Source: Lysinibacillus fusiformis
GTDB taxonomy: Bacteria > Bacillota > Bacilli > Bacillales_A > Planococcaceae
Length of the DNA: 64,000 nucleotides
Reading direction: 5' to 3'
Assembly (NCBI RefSeq): GCF_007362955.1
Contig: NZ_CP041696.1
Span: 4,588,001-4,652,000 of the forward strand
Part shown: positions 20,450-29,672 of the stretch, in pieces
Layout of the letters: every line of letters begins with the position of its first letter
How positions within the stretch are numbered: position 1 is the first letter of the stretch
Notes under the pieces: model-generated
What the model saw: the letters and a program-made list of their open reading frames with translations, nothing else
The model's database searches: none
Told to the model about the DNA's origin: nothing
Program-made: the position numbers and the translations under genes

Positions 20450-20469
20450 ATATAGGAATAGATAGAAAT

Positions 20470-21042
20470 ATGGATACAAAATCATTAATGATTGATACTG
20501 CTACAAACCTTTTTCAGCAAAAAGGCTATAAAAGTGTTGGCCTCAGTGAGATTTTAAAAGCTTGTAACGTAACAAAAGGTGCGCTCTATCATCATTTCCC
20601 CAATGGTAAAGAGGAACTATTAATTGCTTGTTTACATGCCTTAAACGACACAATTACGACGGAAATCGAGGATATTTTTAGTGAGCATCTATCAACTAAG
20701 GAAGCTACACAATCAATGATTAATATGCTAATTCACAACTTAGAAGCTGAAGGTACCATTTCCGGCTATACATTTAGCAGTATTGTCAGTGAGATGGCAA
20801 CAGTAAGTGAACCTGTTCGCAAAGCGTGTAGTGCACTATATGAAAATATTCAAGACATTTTCTATACATAACTTGAAAATGAAGGCTTTGGAGATGAGTC
20901 TGCTTCCGCAATTGCCTTGTTGATGACAGCTTCGATTGAAGGTGCAATGATGCTCTGTTTAACGCAAAAATCCACAGACCCTTTAAAAACAATTGCCCAA
21001 CTCTTACCAAGTTTATTAGCAAAGAACAGTTTAAGTACTTGA
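20470..21042 (+). pseudogene. TetR-family regulator interrupted by an in-frame ochre codon
   Basis: The frame opens with a TetR helix-turn-helix (GYKSVGLSEILKACNVTKGA, then LYHHFPNGKEELL). It stops at TAA 20869-20871 after ENIQDIFYT. The same frame then continues without another stop for 56 more codons (LENEGFGDESASAIALLMTA and on) to TGA 21042. This gives the expected ~190-residue length of LmrA/YxaF-like regulators. One substitution (CAA or AAA to TAA) explains it. The truncated 133-residue product would keep DNA binding but lose part of its ligand/dimer domain. Confidence 0.85.
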
Positions 21043-21300
21043 AGCAAGCCGGTTAATGCAGAAAATTACGACACGACAATCAGTCAATAGCTTCTATACC
21101 TCCCCTGCGGATAGTTTAAAACAAAGATTGGTCTGGCTAAGTTCAGCTGTGTCATATTCTGTCGCTGCCCAATTTTTCGATACTACACCAAAAGACCTTC
21201 TTACGTTATATGTTGTATCTTTCAGTATTCGTCTATATGCCTTACCCCCTTTGTTATTTCAGCATAGAATGCAAATCAGACTATGTTAGGGGGGATTGTG

Positions 21301-21456
21301 GTGACAAATAATAAAGCGATACACCATCATAAACAAAATCCTAAAAAAGACAATCCAGCTGCTAAATTAGCAGTTATTGCAGGTGCAATCACTACACTCG
21401 GTGATGCATTAGCCACAATTGCAGTTGGGATGGCATTAGAAAAAGAACTAAATTAA
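21301..21456 (+). CDS. Small protein, 51 aa, His/Lys-rich head and hydrophobic tail
   Basis: The start is GTG 21301 (a GTG also stands at 21298) behind a strong AGGGGGGAT site. The N-terminus is MTNNKAIHHHKQNPKKDNP. A single hydrophobic, Ala/Gly-rich helix follows (AVIAGAITTLGDALATIAVG), with a short charged end. This looks like a small membrane-associated peptide. The function is unknown. It lies downstream of the broken TetR gene, and the 250 bases between hold no supported gene. Confidence 0.6.
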   Translation: MTNNKAIHHHKQNPKKDNPAAKLAVIAGAITTLGDALATIAVGMALEKELN

Positions 21457-21604
21457 AGGAGAAAGTGAACAAAATAATCAAGATAGCTGAGATAATTTGC
21501 AAAAGTAAATTGACTATTAAAAATATGAAATTTCACAAATGAAACGTATGATGCGATAATTGTGTCTATTAACGCCAAAAACATTCATCTTTTTTTTCAG
21601 TAAG

Positions 21605-21640
21605 CCTCTATGGAAAATTTCATAATAAAGAGGTTTTTTT
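21605..21640 (+). terminator. Terminator after the 51-aa gene
   Basis: CCTCT/AGAGG outer stem with an inner TGGAAA/TTTCA stem, followed by a T-run. A T-run at 21590-21597 also allows use from the opposite strand for the chemoreceptor gene. Confidence 0.55.
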
Positions 21641-21687
21641 CTTTAAAAATGCAGGAAGAATTTTAATAATTCCCCTGCTCTTCTGTG

Positions 21688-23178
21688 CTATTTAGTAGAT
21701 TCTAATGTATTATTCGTTACGAGTGACTTTAAGATCACACTTAACGCTTGAATATGATCAGTCGTTGTAGTCATCATTTCTAGCATCTTATTTTCGTCCT
21801 CCACAGAATGTAAAATTGCTTCTGTAGAAGATGCATTTTGCTCAGTTATCTGATTCAACGTTTTAATCTGTTCTTGAATATGTTCAAACTGCTGTATAGC
21901 ACTGCTTAATTCATTCATTCCTCTTGTTAAATCGATATTCGTTACCATAAAGGAATTTTTTAATGTATGAAAGAAATCACTAATATCTTGTAGTAGCGTT
22001 TCTCCGTACTGTAATGCTTTTTCTCCTTCTTCGGAACGTTGATGTGCTTCAGTTGATTTTGCAAACAATGTACTTGTTACATTTGTAATACTCACAGTAA
22101 TTGCAGCACTTTCCTCAGCTAATTTTCGCACCTCGTCTGCAACAATAGCAAAGCCCTTTCCATGTTCACCAGCTCTCGCCGCTTCTATCGCCGCATTGAG
22201 TGCAAGTAAATTAGTTTGTTGAGCAATATGCTGTATGCCTTTCAATAACGTATCTACGGTTTGCAAACTGATTTGTAGCTCATTTACCGTCTCTGCTGTT
22301 GAATTCATTGCCTGACTCATTACGCTCATTTGTGCCATGGCTTGCTGCATCTTTTTCCAACCATCCAAAACCTCCTGTTGCAAATCATTCGATTTTGCCA
22401 CGGTTTCCTTAGAGATAGTGAACGTTTCATTCACAAAATGCACTGATTCTTTCATCGTGCCATGAATCATTTGCAAACTAGATGCCTCCTGTTGAATACT
22501 AGCAGAAATGTCCTCAGTAGCTAAAAGAATCTCTTTACTTGACCCTGAGATTCGATGCATTGTATGTTGAAATTGCGTAACGTGGACATCCAGTGTATGG
22601 CTACTCTTCTCAATCTCATTAAAAGTTGTTTGGAGCTGATTCAAGGAACTCCTCACTTCATTTTGTTGTACCGTAGCATGCTCGATTAGTTCATTCCCCC
22701 ACTTAGCAAGTAAGTAAAATACGATAATCACCCCGTTCATAATTGCTAGCAGCGTAATAAATACGATGATATCATCGAACGGCCCTAAAAGTGATTCAGA
22801 TTTAAAGATATATAAAATAACAAAACTGACGTTTGTAAGGACTCCGAAAAATACAATTAATTCTTTTTTAAAGTACAACGCAATAATAGCAATTGTACAA
22901 AGTAAGATATAGTGCTTGTTCAATGAAAAACTATCGAGTAAAAATAATGTAAAAACAACACTTGAAGGTATCATGCCAAAAATAAAGCCTTTAACATAAG
23001 TTTTTATCGGTAAATAGTAATTACATACTGCTAGTGCATTTACCGCCAGCCCGATAAATAAGTAAGCAATGCCTTTTGAAAGTATCATTGGCCCACAAAT
23101 AAGAACTGCCAATATTGAGATGATGGCTAAATTGACACGATGAACTTTCCTTGTATCGTAGCGAATCTTATTCTCCAT
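21688..23178 (-). CDS. Methyl-accepting chemotaxis protein with a membrane-embedded N-terminus
   Basis: 496 residues. Five to six membrane segments occupy about 15-165, with no extracytoplasmic sensor domain, so sensing may be within the membrane. A long coiled-coil signalling domain follows. Its tip is [20 protein letters not shown], then [19 protein letters not shown] (res ~320-360). The signalling tip passes signals to CheW/CheA. The ATG at 23178 has GGGGGATAA upstream. It is a single gene, paralogous to the partial receptor at 1-790. Confidence 0.9.
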   Translation of the reverse strand: MENKIRYDTRKVHRVNLAIISILAVLICGPMILSKGIAYLFIGLAVNALAVCNYYLPIKTYVKGFIFGMIPSSVVFTLFLLDSFSLNKHYILLCTIAIIALYFKKELIVFFGVLTNVSFVILYIFKSESLLGPFDDIIVFITLLAIMNGVIIVFYLLAKWGNELIEHATVQQNEVRSSLNQLQTTFNEIEKSSHTLDVHVTQFQHTMHRISGSSKEILLATEDISASIQQEASSLQMIHGTMKESVHFVNETFTISKETVAKSNDLQQEVLDGWKKMQQAMAQMSVMSQAMNSTAETVNELQISLQTVDTLLKGIQHIAQQTNLLALNAAIEAARAGEHGKGFAIVADEVRKLAEESAAITVSITNVTSTLFAKSTEAHQRSEEGEKALQYGETLLQDISDFFHTLKNSFMVTNIDLTRGMNELSSAIQQFEHIQEQIKTLNQITEQNASSTEAILHSVEDENKMLEMMTTTTDHIQALSVILKSLVTNNTLESTK

Positions 23179-23317
23179 TTATTATCCCCCTAAAAAATGA
23201 ATAGACATTCAGTTTGTATTTCTATTATTATATAGTATAGGAGTTACTTTTTATAGCTAAAAAATGTATTTTAGAGAATTTTTTACATTTAACTTAGAAG
23301 CGAAGGGAGATTGTCAT

Positions 23318-24280
23318 ATGGCTGGCCTACAGAAAATTGCACCAAATTTTTATTGCATTGATACACATGATTTAAATCGTGAGGAACGCACAAGTTCCTA
23401 TTTGCTGATTGATGAAAAGGTTACGTTAATTGAAACATCTGCAAGTCCATCCGTTCCATATATTATGGAAGGATTGAAGGAATTAAATATTGCATTAGAA
23501 GATATTCACTATGTAGTTGTTACGCATATTCATTTGGATCATGCAGGAGGAGCTGGCCTATTTCTAGAAAGCTGTCCAAATGCTACATTGGTCGTACACC
23601 CACGTGGCGTATCACATATGATTGATCCGAGTCGATTGATTGCAAGTGCAAAGGCTGTTTATGGTGAAGAATTTGACAACCTTTTCGACCCGATTTTACC
23701 TATCTCTTCAGACCGAATTATGGAAATAGGGCATAAAGATGTACTGTCATTAGGCAAGCATCAGTTAACGTTTTATCATACAGAGGGTCACGCAAAACAT
23801 CACGTTTCGATGCATTATTCCGCTACAAATGGTTTGTTTGTTGGTGATACAACAGGCGTTCGTTACCCAGAAATGGAGGGTGAAGCGATTGATTTAATCA
23901 TCCCTTCGACTTCACCAAATCAATACGATCCTGAAACGATGGAAAAATCTATTCAATTATATGAGAAATTAAATGTCTCAGAATTATATTTTGGCCATTA
24001 TGGCGCGTACAAACAGCCAACCGAAGCTTACCGTCAAGTACGTTATTGGACGCCGTTGTTTCTAGCTGAGGGAGAAAAAGCTTTAGCTGCATCCAATCTG
24101 CTTGAAGAGCAAGTGAAGTTTTTAGATGGCCGTTTACGAGCGATACTACAGCATTATTTACAGGAACATGGTATTGCAGAAAACCACCCTGTCTACCAAA
24201 CGATTCCTTTTGATACAGTTGTATCGGCGATGGGTATTCTCGATTACCTAGGCAAAAAAGGCGCTGTCCTAAAAGGATAA
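23318..24280 (+). CDS. MBL-fold metallohydrolase
   Basis: 320 residues from the ATG at 23318, chosen for AAGGGAGA upstream. The metal-binding motif THIHLDHAGGAG (HxHxDH) is near residue 75, and further ligands are in FYHTEGHAKHH, VGDTTGVRYPE and ELYFGHYG. Many such proteins are thioesterases, lactonases or glyoxalase II-like enzymes. The C-terminal ~80 residues form a helical extension that may shape the substrate pocket. The substrate is unknown. It is a single gene followed by a GC-rich repeat element. Confidence 0.85.
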   Translation: MAGLQKIAPNFYCIDTHDLNREERTSSYLLIDEKVTLIETSASPSVPYIMEGLKELNIALEDIHYVVVTHIHLDHAGGAGLFLESCPNATLVVHPRGVSHMIDPSRLIASAKAVYGEEFDNLFDPILPISSDRIMEIGHKDVLSLGKHQLTFYHTEGHAKHHVSMHYSATNGLFVGDTTGVRYPEMEGEAIDLIIPSTSPNQYDPETMEKSIQLYEKLNVSELYFGHYGAYKQPTEAYRQVRYWTPLFLAEGEKALAASNLLEEQVKFLDGRLRAILQHYLQEHGIAENHPVYQTIPFDTVVSAMGILDYLGKKGAVLKG

Positions 24281-24286
24281 ATTTTC

Positions 24287-24596
24287 AAAGAGGCTGGGAC
24301 ATAACTTTAAATTTTAAGAAAGAGGAGCAAAAGCGTTATTAAATTTTCGCTATCTAAAAATGAAGAAAAATTTAGACGTTCTTCCTTTTGGAATAAATAA
24401 AATTCAGAAGAGAGTACTAGTTGATGGTAGCGAAGGCGGCGACTCCTGGGGGGATTAGCGTGACGCCTGAGACTACAGACTCAGGCCACGCCCCCGGAAA
24501 GCGTCCGCCGTAGCGGACATCAACGCTTACAGCAAAAAAGTGTTAGATCGACAGCAGTCAATCTAACACTTTTTCTTTTTTATCTCAGCCTCTTTT
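24287..24596. repeat. GC-rich palindromic intergenic element, copy 1
   Basis: About 310 bases bounded by inverted ends, AAAGAGGCTGGGACATA at the left and TATCTCAGCCTCTTTT at the right. The GC-rich core (about 24427-24526) contains GGCGGCGACTCCTGGGGG, then GGAAAGCGTCCGCC and a terminator hairpin. The same core order recurs at 27638-27757. It is much richer in G+C than its surroundings, carries no reading frame, and resembles widespread Bacillaceae intergenic repeats. Confidence 0.7.
24535..24574. terminator. Hairpin with T-runs on both sides, inside repeat copy 1
   Basis: 14-bp arms AAAAAGTGTTAGAT and ATCTAACACTTTTT, 12-base loop. It is suited to end transcripts of both the MBL gene and ligD, which converge here. 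Confidence 0.75.
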
Positions 24597-24606
24597 CACA
24601 TTCACA

Positions 24607-26451
24607 TTATGAATTTTTCAAATGGTTAAGCACAGATTTAAAATCCTGCTTCTCCCCTATGTCACGAAAATTCCTAAACGGATTTCCGATGTCTTTCATA
24701 CGCGCTAAAACTGCAGGAATAGTAAATTTTTCTGGGTGTAGCTGCTGATTTACTTCGTCCCAAGTTAACGGCGTTGCCACTAACCCCTTGTTATTGCCTC
24801 GAGTCGAGTATGGTGAAATGATGGTCTTCCCTGCCGCATGTTGAACATAATCTAAGTACAACTTTTTTTGCCTATTTTTCTTCAAACGCTCGATTGTATA
24901 CAAGTCAGGTCGTTGTTGACATAAAAATACACACACAAATTCAGTAAAGATCCGAACTTCCTCGTACGAAAAAGCATTCTCTGGTAACGGTATATATAGT
25001 TGCAAGCCTTTGCCTCCTGAAGTTTTAACAAAGGATTGCAGATTAAAATAATCAAAGATGTCCTTTAACTGACCTGCAGCACTTACAGCTAGTGAAAATT
25101 CATCGACAGAAGGAGGATCTAGATCGAAAACAATCTCAGTTGGCTTCTCTGTACGAATCGTTTGGAACGGAATATGAAATTCGAGTGCAAGTTGATTGCC
25201 CAGCCACAAGAGCGTCTCGATATTTTTGCACAAAATAAAGTTAATATCTTCTATTTTTACTGTTGAAACAAAATCAGGGAGCTTCTCCGGACTGCTTTTT
25301 TGATAAAAGCTTTCCCCTGATGCTCCATGAGGATAACGGATTAAAGTCAGTGGACGGTCGTTAAGAAAAGGTAATAAATAAGAAGATATCATTTGTAAAT
25401 AGTGCAAATAACCATCCTTAGTAATGCCTATTTCTGGCCAAACTGGCTTTTCGGGATGGGTTATCTGTATGTTATCTGGGATTGGTAAAAGTTGACGTTG
25501 CATTTGCAGCCAGTTACACGCATTTGGATTCTTCTCTAATCTAAAGGCATGAAATCTTGGCTCTCTTAATTTACTACCATCAAAATCAATACATGCTATG
25601 TCAACACAGATAGACGGCTCCAATTCCCAAGTCTCATGTACTTTTGACCCATTGTTTTGAAAGAAGGTGACTAAAGTTTTTCGCTCTTCATCCGTCATCC
25701 CATGTCTAAAAATAACAACTTCTTTAAAATTTGTTTGTTGATAAACCCCACCATGAAAATAGCCATTCCCTTTATCATATTTGTTGACAATAACCGTGAC
25801 ATATCGCCAATTCTTAATTTTTAACCAATCTGTGGACCGTAGATTGCTTATCCATTTACTTGTCCTTCTCTTGGCAATAACACCCTCGCCATTATTTGCC
25901 CTTATGGTGTGCCAAAGAATTTCTCTATCCTCAAAGTTTTCAATCGCTTGGATAAGCCGCTCATCTTCAGCATTTATCGTAGTCGGTAGTTTTAAGTCAT
26001 TGAAAAATTTAGTTAATTGCTGTTTACGTGTCTTTAAGTACCGATTTGTTTGTATTTCCCCTTTAAAATGCAGTAAATCAAATACGACATAATGAAATGG
26101 GAAACGCTTGGCATGTTCAGAAATAACGTCGCTATTTTGCATTCTTCCTCTTTTTTGCACCATTGAAAAATCACTTTTAAATTGGTTTGTTAAATACACT
26201 AATTCTCCATCCAGTGTTAACGGTAAAAATGGCTTTATTTGATCATAGATACGAAGACAAAAATCAATGAGCTCTGGAAATAAATGATTAAGTTCATTTC
26301 CGTTTCTACTTTTCAGAATGGGTTCTTCCTTTGTCCACTCTATTATGCAGCGAAAACCGTCGTATTTCGTTTCGTAAAGCCACTCTTCCCCAATGGGTGT
26401 GTCCGTTACATCCGTTAATAACATGGGTTTCATTTTAACAACTACTTTCAT
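24607..26451 (-). CDS. ligD: ATP-dependent DNA ligase/polymerase of non-homologous end joining
   Basis: 614 residues, like B. subtilis LigD (YkoU). The N-terminal half is an ATP-dependent ligase: the nucleotidyl Lys is in ETKYDGFRC (res ~30), with LTLDGELVYL and GEGVIAKRR following. The C-terminal half is the archaeo-eukaryotic primase-type polymerase domain (THPEKPVWPE, EIVFDLDPPS with the metal Asp pair, TSGGKGLQLYIPL). No separate nuclease domain is present. With Ku it repairs double-strand breaks, in B. subtilis mainly in spores. It is divergent from ku with an 87-base gap. Confidence 0.95.
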   Translation of the reverse strand: MKVVVKMKPMLLTDVTDTPIGEEWLYETKYDGFRCIIEWTKEEPILKSRNGNELNHLFPELIDFCLRIYDQIKPFLPLTLDGELVYLTNQFKSDFSMVQKRGRMQNSDVISEHAKRFPFHYVVFDLLHFKGEIQTNRYLKTRKQQLTKFFNDLKLPTTINAEDERLIQAIENFEDREILWHTIRANNGEGVIAKRRTSKWISNLRSTDWLKIKNWRYVTVIVNKYDKGNGYFHGGVYQQTNFKEVVIFRHGMTDEERKTLVTFFQNNGSKVHETWELEPSICVDIACIDFDGSKLREPRFHAFRLEKNPNACNWLQMQRQLLPIPDNIQITHPEKPVWPEIGITKDGYLHYLQMISSYLLPFLNDRPLTLIRYPHGASGESFYQKSSPEKLPDFVSTVKIEDINFILCKNIETLLWLGNQLALEFHIPFQTIRTEKPTEIVFDLDPPSVDEFSLAVSAAGQLKDIFDYFNLQSFVKTSGGKGLQLYIPLPENAFSYEEVRIFTEFVCVFLCQQRPDLYTIERLKKNRQKKLYLDYVQHAAGKTIISPYSTRGNNKGLVATPLTWDEVNQQLHPEKFTIPAVLARMKDIGNPFRNFRDIGEKQDFKSVLNHLKNS

Positions 26452-26488
26452 TCTTTTCTTTCAGTTTTTGACTATTTCCTTTTTAGAT

Positions 26489-26518
26489 ACATAAAAATAA
26501 TCAAAAACTAACATAGTA
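26489..26518 (+). promoter_or_regulatory. Candidate sigma-G (forespore) promoter of ku
   Basis: ACATA at 26489-26493 (4 of 5 matches to GYATR) and CATAGTA at 26512-26518 (full match to CATNNTA) are separated by 18 bases, the spacing known for sigma-G promoters. No equivalent was found facing ligD. Confidence 0.55.
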
Positions 26519-26538
26519 ATAAAAAACGAGGTGACGCT

Positions 26539-27357
26539 ATGCATACAGTCTGGAAAGGCAGTATATCGTTTGGACTTGTCAATATTCCTGTTAAACTCCA
26601 TACTGCGACTGAAAATAAAGATATAAAATTACGCCAGCTCCATAAAGAATGTCATACACCGATCAGCTATAAAAAAGTATGTGAAGGCTGCAATCAGGAA
26701 GTGAAAGAAGAGGATATTGTGAAAGCATACGAATATGCAAAAAATAAGTTTGTCGTGCTAGATGAGGAGGAGTTAGAAAACTTACGTAAGGAAAATGAAG
26801 AGAAGGCAGTTGAAATTATTGATTTCGTGAAATTACAAGAAATTGACCCTATTTATTTTGAACGTACTTATTTTTTATCTCCTGATACGACTGGCGGTAA
26901 GGCCTATACTCTTTTACGTAAAACACTTGAAGAATCTGGTAAAATAGGTGTTGCCAAAATTACAATACGTTCAAAAGAGCAATTGGCAATAGTACGTGTT
27001 TATCAAGACGCCCTCGTAATGGAAATCATCCATTTCCCGGACGAAGTAAGAAGTGTTAGTGATGTTCCCAATATTCCAAGCGAACAAGCAGTCGTTCAGA
27101 AAGAGCTTGATACTGCTCTTATGCTAGTTGAGCAGTTAACAACCGAATTTGACCCTGAAAAATATACGGACGAATACCGTACCGCGCTCATGGAATTAAT
27201 AGAAGAAAAGAAAGCAACAAATACAATTTCAACCAGCGATAAACGTCCATTACCCGATAATGTAACTGATTTGATGTCAGCACTCCAAGCTTCGTTAGAT
27301 AAAACAAAAAAACCTAGCCCAAGAAAAAGAGCAACAAAAACGAAGAAAAATGCGTAA
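26539..27357 (+). CDS. ku: Ku DNA end-binding protein
   Basis: 272 residues. The bacterial Ku core begins at the N-terminus (MHTVWKGSISFGLVNIPVKL), and the pair of CxxC-like cysteines in CHTPISYKKVCEGC is typical. The C-terminus is Lys-rich (PSPRKRATKTKKNA) and would bind DNA or help recruit LigD. The homodimer threads onto broken ends. CGAGGTGACG precedes the ATG. It is divergent from ligD with a possible sigma-G promoter, which fits repair in the spore. Confidence 0.95.
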   Translation: MHTVWKGSISFGLVNIPVKLHTATENKDIKLRQLHKECHTPISYKKVCEGCNQEVKEEDIVKAYEYAKNKFVVLDEEELENLRKENEEKAVEIIDFVKLQEIDPIYFERTYFLSPDTTGGKAYTLLRKTLEESGKIGVAKITIRSKEQLAIVRVYQDALVMEIIHFPDEVRSVSDVPNIPSEQAVVQKELDTALMLVEQLTTEFDPEKYTDEYRTALMELIEEKKATNTISTSDKRPLPDNVTDLMSALQASLDKTKKPSPRKRATKTKKNA

Positions 27358-27517
27358 GAGCCATTCCTCATTTTTGATGTAGATGCTGAAAAGAAAAAAA
27401 ATCGCGACAATCCTGCGGAACAGCAAGTTTAGCAAACCTCACACAGAGACTATAAAACCTGTGAAGTTTTGTTAATAGCCCACGGACTTTTTTTTAATGT
27501 ATTGTTCTTTAATAGCA

Positions 27518-27563
27518 AAAACCGGCACCTTTTGTTCAAAATCGAACAAAAAGTGCCGGTTTT
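27518..27563. terminator. Long hairpin after ku
   Basis: 20-bp arms with one mismatch (27518-27537, 27544-27563) and a 6-base loop. It carries A/T ends on both strands, so it can terminate in either direction. Confidence 0.65.
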
Positions 27564-27609
27564 CTATATTAGGGATTCGGTGTGAATCGGAAAGAAAGAA
27601 AAACTCAGA

Positions 27610-27810
27610 AAACCGATAAAAGTAGTTGATTGGCGTGTAGGCGGCTACTTCTTGGGGGACTAGCGAACAGCTTGAGATCCCGCAGGAGCGTGCGTTAGCG
27701 ACGAGGAAGCTCAAGGCTCACCCTCAGGAAAGCGTCCGCCGAAACGGAAATCAGCGGCAAACAAGAAAAAGCCATGGCAGAAACGACTAATCGTTTCCGC
27801 CATGGCTAAA
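27610..27810. repeat. GC-rich palindromic intergenic element, copy 2
   Basis: The core 27638-27757 matches copy 1 in order and motif: GGCGGCTACTTCTTGGGGG, an internal palindromic arm, then GGAAAGCGTCCGCC and AAATCAGCG. It ends in a 17-bp hairpin (AGCCATGGCAGAAACGA, 27770-27807). No gene is inside. With the ku downstream hairpin it fills the 27358-27937 gap. Confidence 0.65.
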
Positions 27811-27937
27811 ATTCATTGTATGGACTTTTTTAGTGCCCTCAGGAGAAAGAGCGGATTTTTTTGTTTTAAATGTAAAAAACAGAACATACATTTGTGTATT
27901 TTGTTATAATTAATACAGAATACGGGGGTATGTGGAG

Positions 27938-28972
27938 ATGACGCAAATAGATATCAAAGAACGTATGCAGCATTACCATGTAAATGGGTTAAGCTTATCA
28001 TTAATTGAAGATGGTCAAATCAGTAAAAATGAGCACTTTGGATTGCTTGAAAAAGGGTCCGATAAAAAAGTTGATAACAATACAATTTTTAATGCCTGTT
28101 CCATTAGCAAATTTTTAACTGCCATATTAGTGATGAAATTAGTAGAACAAAATTATTTGTATTTAGATGAGGATGTTAATAATAAACTATTATCATGGAA
28201 AGTACCTGAAAATCACTATACAACGATAAAAAAAGTGACATTACGTAATTTATTGTGCCACCAGTCTGGAATTCTAGACCCTGAAGGTAGTTTTATAGAA
28301 TTGAAATCTATGAAAGATCAACCTACAATGGATGAGCTTTTAAATGGTCAAACCTCCTACTGTACTATCCCGATTGAGGTGAGCTATGAGCCAGAAAGTG
28401 CATTTCACTATTCAGATGCTGGTTTTTGCATCATTCAGCAATTGATAGAGGACGTAACTAGCAAGCCATTTCACCTCGTTATGGATGAATTAATTTTTAC
28501 ACCGTTGCATATGAAAAACAGTATATTTGCCACAAGCATTCATGAATCAGAAGAAGATACTTTTGCCTGTGGTCATCATAAAAATGGTGAGTTAGTGTCA
28601 GGTAAATATCCCATCTATCCATATCCAGCAGCAAGTGGTTTATGGACTTCAACGGCTGATTTAGCGATTTTAGTTCTTGAGTTGATGCATGCTTTAAAAG
28701 GTACAAGTAAAATTGGCATCTCTGCAAGCCATGTAAAAGAACTGATACATCCACAAGGGGGTAAAGAGTGGACCGGCCTAGGTGTATTTCTTGATGATTT
28801 ACAACAAGAGCTCGAGATTTCTTCTCTTGGTTGGGGCGTTGGCTTTCAATGCATGCTTGTGGCTTATCCTTATTTAGAAAAAGGTTTAGTGATTATGACC
28901 AATACAGATTTTGGCGCACACCAAATGGAAGGAATCATTGGTGACATCTATAGATCCCTCATCCGCTCATAA
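27938..28972 (+). CDS. Serine hydrolase of the beta-lactamase/penicillin-binding protein fold
   Basis: 344 residues from the ATG at 27938, preferred over GTG 27932 because GGGGGT then stands 8 bases upstream. The nucleophile motif SISK (SxxK) is near residue 57 and the second motif YSDAG (Y-x-N/D type) near 153. There is no signal peptide, so it is probably cytoplasmic and an esterase or peptidase rather than a secreted beta-lactamase. The substrate is unknown. TATAAT at 27905-27910 could be its -10. Confidence 0.82.
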   Translation: MTQIDIKERMQHYHVNGLSLSLIEDGQISKNEHFGLLEKGSDKKVDNNTIFNACSISKFLTAILVMKLVEQNYLYLDEDVNNKLLSWKVPENHYTTIKKVTLRNLLCHQSGILDPEGSFIELKSMKDQPTMDELLNGQTSYCTIPIEVSYEPESAFHYSDAGFCIIQQLIEDVTSKPFHLVMDELIFTPLHMKNSIFATSIHESEEDTFACGHHKNGELVSGKYPIYPYPAASGLWTSTADLAILVLELMHALKGTSKIGISASHVKELIHPQGGKEWTGLGVFLDDLQQELEISSLGWGVGFQCMLVAYPYLEKGLVIMTNTDFGAHQMEGIIGDIYRSLIRS

Positions 28973-28975
28973 GCA

Positions 28976-29014
28976 AAAAAGCGTGTTTTGATCTATCAAC
29001 AAAACACGCTTTTT
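28976..29014. terminator. Bidirectional terminator
   Basis: 15-bp perfect arms AAAAAGCGTGTTTTG and CAAAACACGCTTTTT with a 9-base loop, between convergent genes. Confidence 0.88.
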
Positions 29015-29022
29015 ACATCACA

Positions 29023-29556
29023 TTAAGGTTTTTTCACTTTATAGTGCAGCTGTACCATCTGGCCATACCGTTTTGTATTTATTAATATCAACTCGATTTG
29101 TGGATTTTTTTCTTTAAATAAGGGAATACCAGTACCTAAAATATGAGGTGTGATCGTGATGATATATTCATCAATTAAGTTTTCCTTCATAAAAGCATCT
29201 AGTATACCCGCTCCACCAACCATCCAAATTTTAGAACCTTCCTGTTCCTTTAATTTTTGGGTGAACGCCACAACATCCTCATTAACGAAGTCTACATAAT
29301 CATCTGCACCCGTTTCTGAGGTAGTGAAAACATAGCATTTTTTATCAGGATATGGAAAAGATTCTGTCTGTGCCATGACATAATCATATGTCCTTTTCCC
29401 CATAATCGTTGTATCAATAGATTGATACATATCCGTATAGCCATTGTCACCCTCACCCTCACCCTCTGCGTCGAATAACCATTGTAAATCATCATCCTCT
29501 TTCGCTATAAATCCATCCAAACTAGTGGCGATAAATAAAATCACTTCTCTCGTCAT
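29023..29556 (-). CDS. Dihydrofolate reductase-fold (RibD C-terminal-like) protein
   Basis: 177 residues. Typical of the YyaP/YwjB group: an N-terminal strand ending ATSLDGFIA, TTIMGKRTYDYV near residue 50, the NADPH-loop region KIWMVGGAGILDAFM near 108, and ITPHILGTGIPLF. This group is not the essential folate enzyme, and its substrates are unknown. AAAGGGGAC precedes the ATG. It is divergent from a WYL-type regulator, which probably controls it. A short GAGGGT repeat encodes the GEGEGD stretch. Confidence 0.82.
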   Translation of the reverse strand: MTREVILFIATSLDGFIAKEDDDLQWLFDAEGEGEGDNGYTDMYQSIDTTIMGKRTYDYVMAQTESFPYPDKKCYVFTTSETGADDYVDFVNEDVVAFTQKLKEQEGSKIWMVGGAGILDAFMKENLIDEYIITITPHILGTGIPLFKEKNPQIELILINTKRYGQMVQLHYKVKKP

Positions 29557-29672
29557 ATGTTTGTCCCCTTTTCTCTTTAGAGTATCGCTTTTTCATAAAA
29601 TCATCAGCACAAACTATACTAAACATAAAACATGACAAGTAATGGCATGATTAAAAAGAAAAGGTGATAGAA

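Noticed and set aside
21056..21289. 77-codon frame after the TetR pseudogene
   Set aside because: No ribosome binding site and no protein-like pattern.
27472..27714. 80-codon minus-strand frame
   Set aside because: It runs through the GC-rich repeat and the long hairpin after ku; no ribosome binding site.
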